NCBI GenBank assembly: GCA_002724895.1 | Contig: PBQB01000012.1 | Span: 9,120-23,347, forward strand | DNA from: Flavobacteriales bacterium | GTDB lineage: Bacteria > Bacteroidota > Bacteroidia > Flavobacteriales > BACL11 | Length of the DNA stretch: 14,228 bases | Reading direction: 5' to 3' | In this document: piece by piece, positions 8,675 to 14,228 of the stretch | Numbering within the stretch: the first letter of the stretch is position 1 | Layout: every line of letters begins with the position of its first letter | Program-made: the position numbers and the translations under genes | The notes under the pieces: generated by a model | What the model saw: the letters and a program-made list of their open reading frames with translations, nothing else | The model's database searches: none | Told to the model about the DNA's origin: nothing

Positions 8675-8682
8675 CAAAGATA
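8675..8682 (-). promoter_or_regulatory. Putative -7 box of truA
   Basis: On the minus strand the sequence is TATCTTTG, then tgcc, then the truA ATG. It fits the Bacteroidota -7 consensus TAnnTTTG. With only 4 nt between box and start codon, the transcript should begin at or almost at the A of ATG. No good TTG appears at the -33 position; the nearest sequence there is TGTT. Confidence 0.6.
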
Positions 8683-8747
8683 GTTATGATAGTAAATAAA
8701 ACATTTAATAATTTATAAAATAATTTTTAAAAAAAATCGTTATATTT

Positions 8748-8778
8748 TTTGATTTTTTTTTTTTTGATTTTAAATTTG
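8748..8778 (+). promoter_or_regulatory. Promoter of the moxR-bat operon
   Basis: TTTG at 8748-8751, a 19-nt spacer, and TAAATTTG at 8771-8778 match both halves of the primary Bacteroidota promoter (-33 TTTG, -7 TAnnTTTG) at an ideal spacing. Transcription should start a few bases after 8778, leaving a leader of roughly 17 nt before the moxR ATG at 8800. The spacer is mostly a 13-T run. This is the only recognisable promoter for the plus-strand cluster. Confidence 0.7.
8753..8765. repeat. Homopolymer of 13 T in the promoter spacer
   Basis: Thirteen consecutive T lie between the -33 and -7 boxes of the moxR-bat promoter. Such runs are prone to slippage, and a change of one or two bases would change the promoter spacing. 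In A+T-rich genomes T runs are also frequent by chance. Confidence 0.85.
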
Positions 8779-8799
8779 CTAGCCAAAAAAATAAATAAA

Positions 8800-9807
8800 A
8801 TGAGTGAAGAACAAAATAAAGACATTAACATTAAGGAACTTAATGAAAAAATAAATAAAGAAAGTGCAATTATTGACATGCTTATGCTTGAAATGGACAA
8901 AGTAATTGTCGGACAAAAAGACATGAGCGAACGTCTCTTAGTAGCTTTACTATCAAAGGGACATATTTTATTAGAAGGTGTTCCAGGATTAGCTAAAACA
9001 CTAGCAATAAGCACTCTAGCAAAAACAATTGATGCTAAATTTAATAGATTACAATTTACCCCAGACTTACTTCCAGCTGATATAATAGGAACTCAAATTT
9101 ATAGCCCCAAAAAAGAAACTTTTTCTATCAAAAAAGGTCCAATTTTTGCTAACTTTATATTGGCAGACGAAATTAATCGTGCTCCTGCAAAAGTTCAATC
9201 TGCACTTTTAGAATCAATGCAAGAACTTCAAGTTACAATTGGAGGAGAATCATTTAGTTTGGATCAACCTTTTTTAGTTATGGCTACTCAAAATCCTGTT
9301 GAGCAAGAAGGGACATATCCCTTGCCAGAAGCTCAAGTGGATAGATTTATGCTAAAAGTTGTTATTAACTATCCAAACAAGGAGGAAGAAAAAATAATTA
9401 TTAGAAATAACTTAGCAAAAGAATTTCCAGAACCAAATACAATTTTAAATACAAAGAATATCATTCAAGCTAGAGAGCTAGTTAAAGATATATACATGGA
9501 CACTAAAATTGAAAAATATATTATAGACATAGTTTTTGCAACAAGAAATCCAAGTGAGTATGGCCTAGAAAAATTTAAAAATATGATTTCATTTGGGGCA
9601 TCACCTAGAGCTAGTATCAGTCTAGCAGCTGCAAGTAAAGCATATGCTTTTATTAAACGAAGAGGATATGTAATCCCTGAAGATGTGAGAGCTCTTTGTC
9701 ATGATGTTTTAAGACATAGAATTGGTATTACATATGAAGCAGAAGCAGAAAACATCACTTCTGAAGATATAATTACTGAAATCTTAAATACAGTTGAGAT
9801 TCCATAA
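8800..9807 (+). CDS. moxR: MoxR-family AAA+ ATPase of the bat cluster
   Basis: A 335-residue cytoplasmic AAA+ ATPase. Residues 1-45 form a charged helical lead-in that reaches the MoxR motif VIVGQKDM (36-43). Walker A is GVPGLAKT (60-67) and Walker B ILADEINR (120-127). Sensor 1 is ATQNP (162-166), the arginine-finger region is EAQVDRF (177-183), and sensor 2 lies in GASPRASI. MoxR proteins are thought to act as chaperone-like remodellers for partners carrying vWA domains, and three such genes follow in the same operon. The ATG at 8800 follows TAAATAAA and lies after the promoter. A longer frame opens at a TTG at 8749, but it would start inside the promoter and add an unlikely hydrophobic stretch, so it was not used. 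The stop abuts the next ATG with no gap. Confidence 0.95.
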   Translation: MSEEQNKDINIKELNEKINKESAIIDMLMLEMDKVIVGQKDMSERLLVALLSKGHILLEGVPGLAKTLAISTLAKTIDAKFNRLQFTPDLLPADIIGTQIYSPKKETFSIKKGPIFANFILADEINRAPAKVQSALLESMQELQVTIGGESFSLDQPFLVMATQNPVEQEGTYPLPEAQVDRFMLKVVINYPNKEEEKIIIRNNLAKEFPEPNTILNTKNIIQARELVKDIYMDTKIEKYIIDIVFATRNPSEYGLEKFKNMISFGASPRASISLAAASKAYAFIKRRGYVIPEDVRALCHDVLRHRIGITYEAEAENITSEDIITEILNTVEIP

Positions 9808-10683
9808 ATGAGCACATTAGAACTTTTAAAAAAAGTGAGGAAGATAGAAATTAAAACTAAAGGTCTTTCTAATCATATTTTTGCCGGAGAATACAATACT
9901 GCATTTAAAGGAAAAGGGATGGCATTTTCTGAAGTTCGAAAATATAGTTCCGGTGACGATGTAAGGTTAATCGATTGGAATGTTACCGCAAGAAATAATG
10001 AGCCGTATATAAAAATATTTGAGGAAGAAAGAGAAATGACTGTTATGCTTCTCATTGATCTTTCTGGCTCAGGTAATTTTGGCACTAAAAAACAATTCAA
10101 AAGAGAATTAGCTACAGAAGTTTCTGCAATTTTAGCTTTCTCTGCAATTAAAAATAATGATAAAGTTGGTGTTATTTTTTTCACAGATCGAATTGAAAAA
10201 TTTATACCTCCAAAAAAAGGCAAAAGCCATATCTTAAGAATAATTAGAGAGATAATAGCATTTAAACCTCAAGGGAAAGCAACAAATATTGCCGAAGCAC
10301 TTAAATATTTTAATTCGGTTATTAAAAAAAGAAGTGTTTGCTTTATTTTATCTGATTTTATTAGCAAACCTTTTAAAAATCCTTTAAAGATAGCTAGTAA
10401 AAAACATGATATAATTGCTTTAAGAATTCATGATTCTAGAGAACATACTTTACCTAATATAGGACTGGTTAGATTAAAAGATTTAGAGACCGGAAAAATA
10501 ATATATACCGATACATCTAATAAAAAAATTCGAGAGTACTATAAAAAAATACAAAAACAAAAAACAGAGGAGATAAATATACTTTTCCCATCAAATGGTG
10601 TAGACTTAATTGATATAGAAACTGGCAACGATTATATCAAGCCATTAATTAGTTTTTTTAAAAATAGGACAAACAAAAGATGA
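9808..10683 (+). CDS. DUF58 protein with vWA-like fold
   Basis: A 291-residue protein without membrane segments. The N-terminal half carries the DUF58 block: FKGKGMAFSEVRKYSSGDD (33-51), then VRLIDWNVTARNNEPYIK (52-69) and FEEEREMTV (71-79). It runs into a vWA fold with a complete metal-binding MIDAS set: Asp84, Ser86 and Ser88 (DLSGS), Thr159 (KATN) and Asp183 (SDF). DUF58 proteins are regular partners of MoxR ATPases and probably form a cytoplasmic or membrane-peripheral complex with them. The start directly follows the moxR stop and the TGA stop overlaps the next ATG (ATGA), so expression is tightly coupled. The biochemical role is not known. Confidence 0.93.
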   Translation: MSTLELLKKVRKIEIKTKGLSNHIFAGEYNTAFKGKGMAFSEVRKYSSGDDVRLIDWNVTARNNEPYIKIFEEEREMTVMLLIDLSGSGNFGTKKQFKRELATEVSAILAFSAIKNNDKVGVIFFTDRIEKFIPPKKGKSHILRIIREIIAFKPQGKATNIAEALKYFNSVIKKRSVCFILSDFISKPFKNPLKIASKKHDIIALRIHDSREHTLPNIGLVRLKDLETGKIIYTDTSNKKIREYYKKIQKQKTEEINILFPSNGVDLIDIETGNDYIKPLISFFKNRTNKR

Positions 10684-11543
10684 AAAAAATCATATGCTAT
10701 TTTTTTATTTTTTTTAATTTATTTGAATTAAATGCACAAAATTTATTAGTAGATAAAGATACTATCTTAATTGGTCAACAAATCAGTTTAACTATCACCA
10801 ACAATTTAGAAAGTACAACAACATGGCCAAATTTTAGTGATACTATTGTTGCTGGACTAGAAATCATAAATATTACAAACATCGATACTACTGATCAGTT
10901 CATTAATCAGCAAATTTTGTTTACAGCATGGGACAGTGGGACATATTTTATACCACCGGTACAATTTTCAAAAGATCAAATATCTCAAAGCCTAACAATT
11001 TATGTTGCTTCACCAAAAATTGACCTATCTTCAAAGATTAAAGATATTAAATCTCCCATAAAAGAACCATTTGGATGGAATGATATATGGCCAATAATTC
11101 TTATATTAATTTTATTGTTAATTTTATTTTTACTTATAAAAAAATACTTTTTCAAGGAAAAAAATAAAGTTGAAAAAACTGTTAAAAAAGTTAATATTCC
11201 AAATCATATAATAGCATTAAAATCACTTATGAATCTTAATGAAAAAAAATTATGGCAAAAAGGTAAAACAAAAGAATATCATTCTCAAATTTCTGAAATC
11301 ATTAGAAGATATATTGAAAATAGATTTAAATTTATTGCATTGGAACTTACTACTAAAGAAATTATTCAAAATTTAAAAAGTATCATCAAAAAAGAAGAAA
11401 TAAAAAATCTTCAAAAGTTACTAGAAAGAGCAGATTTAGTGAAATTTGCTAAAAGTCCTGCAACAGAAAGTGAAAATATTGACAGTATTGAATCAGCAAT
11501 AAAATTTGTGGAGCTAACAAAAGAAAAAGATCAAAATGAATAA
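10680..11543 (+). CDS. Short BatD-like membrane protein, uncharacterised
   Basis: A 287-residue protein between the DUF58 and batA genes. Residues 1-20 (MKKIICYFFIFFNLFELNAQ) form a signal peptide. Residues 21-115 are a beta-rich periplasmic domain: DKDTILIGQQISLTITN resembles the opening of BatD beta-sandwich domains, and FTAWDSGTYFIPPVQF is typical of the same group. A single membrane helix spans about 137-155, followed by a basic cytoplasmic helical domain (156-287) with EYHSQISEIIRRYIENRF and LELTTKEIIQNL, resembling the cytoplasmic part of DUF4381-type proteins from similar clusters. It is much shorter than full BatD, which normally sits later in the operon, so it is better read as a second, BatD-like component. 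Its last 8 nt overlap batA. A role linking periplasmic and cytoplasmic parts of the complex is inference. Confidence 0.8.
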   Translation: MKKIICYFFIFFNLFELNAQNLLVDKDTILIGQQISLTITNNLESTTTWPNFSDTIVAGLEIINITNIDTTDQFINQQILFTAWDSGTYFIPPVQFSKDQISQSLTIYVASPKIDLSSKIKDIKSPIKEPFGWNDIWPIILILILLLILFLLIKKYFFKEKNKVEKTVKKVNIPNHIIALKSLMNLNEKKLWQKGKTKEYHSQISEIIRRYIENRFKFIALELTTKEIIQNLKSIIKKEEIKNLQKLLERADLVKFAKSPATESENIDSIESAIKFVELTKEKDQNE

Positions 11544-12525
11544 TTTCTCTTTTGTAAATAGCGAACTACTAATTCTGTTAATAATTCCTATAATAATTCT
11601 TATATGGAATCATATTAAAAAGTCAAAAATTAAAAGTTCGATTGAATTCTCTAATACAGAATCGTTGCAAAGTCTAACTTCTGTGAAAACAAAATTAAAA
11701 AACATACCATATTATTTAAAATTAGTAGCCTTTAGCTTGCTTGTAATTGCAATTGCAAGACCACAGTCATCTACTAAATGGGAAGAAAGCACAACTGAGG
11801 GAATAGATATTATTATCTCTATGGATATTTCTGGCAGTATGTTAGCTGAAGATTTAAAACCAAACAGGCTTGAATCATCTAAAAATGTAGCTATGAGTTT
11901 CATAAGCAAACGAATAAACGATAGAATTGGACTGACAATATTTTCAGGTGAGAGCTTCACGCAATGTCCACTCACTACTGACCACAATGTCCTTATTAAT
12001 CTTTTTAAAGATGTAAAAAGTGGAATGATTGAAGATGGAACTGCAATTGGTATGGGTTTGGCTAACGCTGTTAATAGACTTAAGGAATCTAATGCTATTT
12101 CAAAAGTTGTTATTCTATTAACTGATGGAGTAAATAATAGTGGAACGATCGCTCCTCTTACCGCTGCAGAAATTGCTAAAAAATTTGGAATTAGGGTTTA
12201 TACAATAGGAATTGGATCAGAAGGATTTGCCCCTTATCCTTTCCAAACTCCATTTGGAATTCAATATCAAGATGTAGAGGTGAAAATTGATGAAAAAACT
12301 TTGCAGGATATTGCAACAATAACGGATGGCAAATATTTTAGAGCTAAAAACAATTCAACTTTAAAAAAAATATATGAAGATATTGATTTGTTAGAAAAAT
12401 CTAAAATAGAAACAATTGAATTTAACAACAAATCTGAAGAATTTCTTCCTTTTGGAATAGCGTCTTTATGTTTTTTAATAGTAGCTTTTTTGTTAAATAT
12501 AACTTACCTTAAAAGAATTCCATAA
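11536..12525 (+). CDS. batA: BatA, membrane-anchored vWA protein
   Basis: A 329-residue protein. Membrane helices lie at about 9-25 and 58-76, and a third at about 304-322. The vWA domain between them (about 88-285) has a complete MIDAS: Asp97, Ser99 and Ser101 in MDISGSM, Thr169 in EDGTAIG, and Asp197 in LLTDGVNNSG. MLAEDLKPNRLESSK (102-116) is typical of Bat vWA proteins. With helices on both flanks the vWA domain should face one side of the inner membrane, presumably the periplasm. Bat genes were first linked to aerotolerance in Bacteroides, but their molecular task is unresolved. The start overlaps the preceding gene by 8 nt, and 2 nt separate it from batB. Confidence 0.93.
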   Translation: MNNFSFVNSELLILLIIPIIILIWNHIKKSKIKSSIEFSNTESLQSLTSVKTKLKNIPYYLKLVAFSLLVIAIARPQSSTKWEESTTEGIDIIISMDISGSMLAEDLKPNRLESSKNVAMSFISKRINDRIGLTIFSGESFTQCPLTTDHNVLINLFKDVKSGMIEDGTAIGMGLANAVNRLKESNAISKVVILLTDGVNNSGTIAPLTAAEIAKKFGIRVYTIGIGSEGFAPYPFQTPFGIQYQDVEVKIDEKTLQDIATITDGKYFRAKNNSTLKKIYEDIDLLEKSKIETIEFNNKSEEFLPFGIASLCFLIVAFLLNITYLKRIP

Positions 12526-12527
12526 AT

Positions 12528-13559
12528 ATGTTAAAATATGAGCATATAGAACTTTTGAATTTATTATACGGAATTCCTATAATTATCTTTGGTATAATTT
12601 TTTACGAAAATTGGAAAAAGAGGGCTTACAAGCTTTTTGGAGAAAAACAATTAGTTTCTAAATTAACTAGTTCATATTCAAAAAGAAAAGCATTAACAAA
12701 ACATATATTAACTATACTCATTTTTACTTTTCTCATTATTGGTCTATCTAACCCTAAAATAGGCACAAAAATGGAAGAAGTAAAAAGAGAAGGTGTAGAT
12801 TTAATTATTGCTATTGATTTATCTAACTCCATGCTAGCTGAAGATATTAAACCAAATCGACTAGAAAGATCAAAACAAGCTATTTCAAGACTAATCGATA
12901 AATTGACTGGTGATAGAATTGGACTTGTAGTATTTGCAGGGGACGCGTATATTCAATTACCAATCACAACAGATTATGCAGCAGCTAAATTGTTTCTTTC
13001 TACAGTAAATACAAATATAATGCCTAACCAAGGGACAGAAATTGGAAAAGCTATAGATCTTGGAATAAAATCATTTGACATGAAAAATGATCAAAGCAAA
13101 GCTATTATCATTATAACTGATGGAGAAAATCATGATGAAAATGCAATAGAAAAAACAAAAGAAGCTCAAAAGTTAGGTATCTTTGTTCATACATTAGGAA
13201 TGGGTCTAAGTAAAGGTGGACCTATACCTATTTATAACAAATCTGGAATTCAAATAGGATATAGAAAAGATAATGATGGAAATACAATTGTAAGTAAACT
13301 AAACGAAGAATTGTTACAAAAAATAGCAATTGAAGGAAAAGGAAGCTATGTAAGAGCAAATAATTCCAAAGTTGGATTATCAACATTGTTTTCTGAAATA
13401 AATAAAATGGAAAAAAAAGAAATTGGCACAATGGTTTTTACTGAATTTAAAGATAGGTTTCAAATCTTTTTAGCATTAACTTTATTTTTACTTTTTATTG
13501 ATCTTATATTATCAAAAAAGAAAAACCTTTCTAATTCAATAAACTTATTCAAAAAATGA
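12528..13559 (+). CDS. batB: BatB, membrane-anchored vWA protein
   Basis: A 343-residue paralogue of the preceding gene product with the same layout: helices at about 10-26 and 57-74, a vWA domain (about 88-290) and a C-terminal helix at about 311-328. The MIDAS is complete: Asp97, Ser99 and Ser101 in IDLSNSM, Thr170 in NQGTEIG, and Asp198 in IITDGEN. MLAEDIKPNRLERSK repeats the BatA block at the same residue numbers, so the pair arose by duplication. It differs in having Asn where BatA has Gly inside the DxSxS motif, and in an insertion around 228-252 (KGGPIPIYNKSG). The TGA stop overlaps the batC ATG (ATGA). Confidence 0.93.
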   Translation: MLKYEHIELLNLLYGIPIIIFGIIFYENWKKRAYKLFGEKQLVSKLTSSYSKRKALTKHILTILIFTFLIIGLSNPKIGTKMEEVKREGVDLIIAIDLSNSMLAEDIKPNRLERSKQAISRLIDKLTGDRIGLVVFAGDAYIQLPITTDYAAAKLFLSTVNTNIMPNQGTEIGKAIDLGIKSFDMKNDQSKAIIIITDGENHDENAIEKTKEAQKLGIFVHTLGMGLSKGGPIPIYNKSGIQIGYRKDNDGNTIVSKLNEELLQKIAIEGKGSYVRANNSKVGLSTLFSEINKMEKKEIGTMVFTEFKDRFQIFLALTLFLLFIDLILSKKKNLSNSINLFKK

Positions 13560-14228
13560 AAATAAAACTTATTTTAATTTTAATTTTAATATTTGCTTAT
13601 AAAAACTCAACAGCTCAGAGTAAAGAATCATTTATTAGAGATGGTAATAAACTATATTCAGATAGCAGTTACAATGAAGCAGAAATGCAATACCGAAAAG
13701 CATTAGAAAAAAACCAAGATTATTTCAAAGCATCATTTAATTTAGCTAATGCTATTTACAAACAAAACAGAATAGACGAATCTTCTTCACTTTTTGAATC
13801 TATATTAGATAATGCAGATAGCAAAAATGAATTAGCAATGATTTATCATAATTTAGGAAACTCTCTTTTAGCTGAACAAAAAATTGACGAGGCGATTGAA
13901 TCATATAAAAATTCTCTAAAAATCAATCCACATGATGATGACACAAGATATAATTTAGCATATGCTCAAGCTAAAAAGAAACAGCAACAAGAAGAAGAAA
14001 ACAAAGAAGAAAATAAAGAAGACAACAAAGAAGAAAACAAAGAAGAAAACAAAGAAGAAAACAAAGAAGAAAACAAAGAAGAAAATAAAGAAGAAAACAA
14101 AGAAGAAAACAAAGAAGAAAATAAAGAAGAAAACAAAGAAGAAAATAAAGAAGAAAACAAAGAAGAAAACAAAGAAGAAAACAAAGAAGAAAACAAAGAA
14201 GAAAACAAAGAAGAAAACAAAGAAGAAA
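13556..14228 (+). CDS. batC: BatC, TPR protein with NKEE repeat tail (partial)
   Basis: The gene is open to the window end, so 224 codons are visible and the stop is missing. Residues 1-21 (MKIKLILILILIFAYKNSTAQ) are a signal peptide, placing the protein in the periplasm. Residues about 24-141 form three TPR-type units: GNKLYSDSSYNEAEMQYRKA (30-49), YFKASFNLANAIYKQNRIDE (56-75), and MIYHNLGNSLLAEQKIDEAI (95-114) followed by SYKNSLKINPHDDDTRYNLA. After KKKQQQEEE the chain becomes a near-perfect four-residue repeat NKEE from residue 149 to the edge. TPR domains bind partner proteins, here probably other Bat components. BatC proteins of related bacteria also carry charged low-complexity regions after the TPRs, but the regularity here is striking. 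The start overlaps the batB stop by 4 nt. Confidence 0.9.
   Translation, partial: MKIKLILILILIFAYKNSTAQSKESFIRDGNKLYSDSSYNEAEMQYRKALEKNQDYFKASFNLANAIYKQNRIDESSSLFESILDNADSKNELAMIYHNLGNSLLAEQKIDEAIESYKNSLKINPHDDDTRYNLAYAQAKKKQQQEEENKEENKEDNKEENKEENKEENKEENKEENKEENKEENKEENKEENKEENKEENKEENKEENKEENKEENKEENKEE
14000..14228 (+). repeat. 12-bp tandem repeat encoding NKEE, at least 19 copies
   Basis: The unit AACAAAGAAGAA recurs in frame 19 times without a gap and continues past the window end. The only differences are AAT for AAC in units 2, 8, 11 and 13, and GAC for the last GAA in unit 2, giving NKED. Since 12 is a multiple of 3, gain or loss of units keeps the batC frame. The coding strand is almost pure purine. 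Such uniformity points to recent expansion by slippage or recombination. Confidence 0.97.

Noticed and set aside
8749..8799. N-terminal extension of moxR from a TTG at 8749
   Set aside because: It lies inside the promoter and its T run; the hydrophobic extension is not MoxR-like, and the ATG at 8800 gives a normal N-terminus.
8727..9014. Minus-strand 95-codon open frame
   Set aside because: It is the antisense of the moxR N-terminus and of the T run; composition is low-complexity Ser/Leu/Ile and no motif is visible.
13966..14220. Minus-strand open frame encoding an SSLF repeat
   Set aside because: It is the antisense of the NKEE repeat in batC; a 12-bp repeat without stops stays open in several frames. 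It has no promoter and no domain.
14000..14228. CRISPR-like array
   Set aside because: The units are 12 bp and directly adjacent, with no spacers, and they lie in frame within a coding sequence.

Overview
The window is very A+T-rich chromosomal DNA of a Bacteroidota bacterium, most likely a Flavobacteriales member. The evidence is two secreted proteins with type B C-terminal sorting domains of the type IX secretion system (T9SS), a complete moxR-DUF58-bat cluster start, promoter boxes of the Bacteroidota form TAnnTTTG, and no Shine-Dalgarno motifs. No tRNA, rRNA, insertion sequence, phage gene or CRISPR array was seen. No gene-free stretch exceeds about 130 bases; the longest is the divergent promoter region at 8671-8799.

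Left arm (1-8670, all genes on the minus strand, read right to left): truA (tRNA pseudouridine synthase); an ABC exporter half-transporter whose start overlaps the truA stop by 8 nt; a choice-of-anchor L cell-surface protein; two bases further on, a second surface protein with seven propeller-like repeats, a bacterial-repeat domain and a PKD domain; a voltage-gated-type potassium channel; and the N-terminal 86 codons of a UvrD/AddA-type helicase that runs off the window edge. Promoter -7 boxes are visible before truA, before the choice-of-anchor L gene and before the channel, so this arm is probably at least three transcription units. The first two boxes lie exactly 4 nt from the start codon, which implies nearly leaderless mRNAs.

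Right arm (8800-14228, all plus strand): moxR, a DUF58 protein, a short BatD-like membrane protein, batA, batB and batC (cut by the window end). Stops and starts abut or overlap at every junction (0, -4, -8, +2 and -4 nt), so this is one translationally coupled operon. It appears to be driven by a full TTTG-N19-TAAATTTG promoter at 8748-8778 whose spacer contains a run of 13 T. In the usual reading of such clusters, the MoxR AAA+ ATPase acts on or with the von Willebrand A (vWA) proteins (DUF58, BatA, BatB), while BatC (TPR) and the BatD-like protein offer periplasmic interaction surfaces. The biochemical output of Bat clusters is still unsettled.

Nothing here looks like a wholly undescribed system. 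The points most worth a second look are the homopolymer inside the bat promoter, the expanding 12-bp NKEE-coding repeat in batC, the two leaderless-type starts, and the short uncharacterised BatD-like gene.
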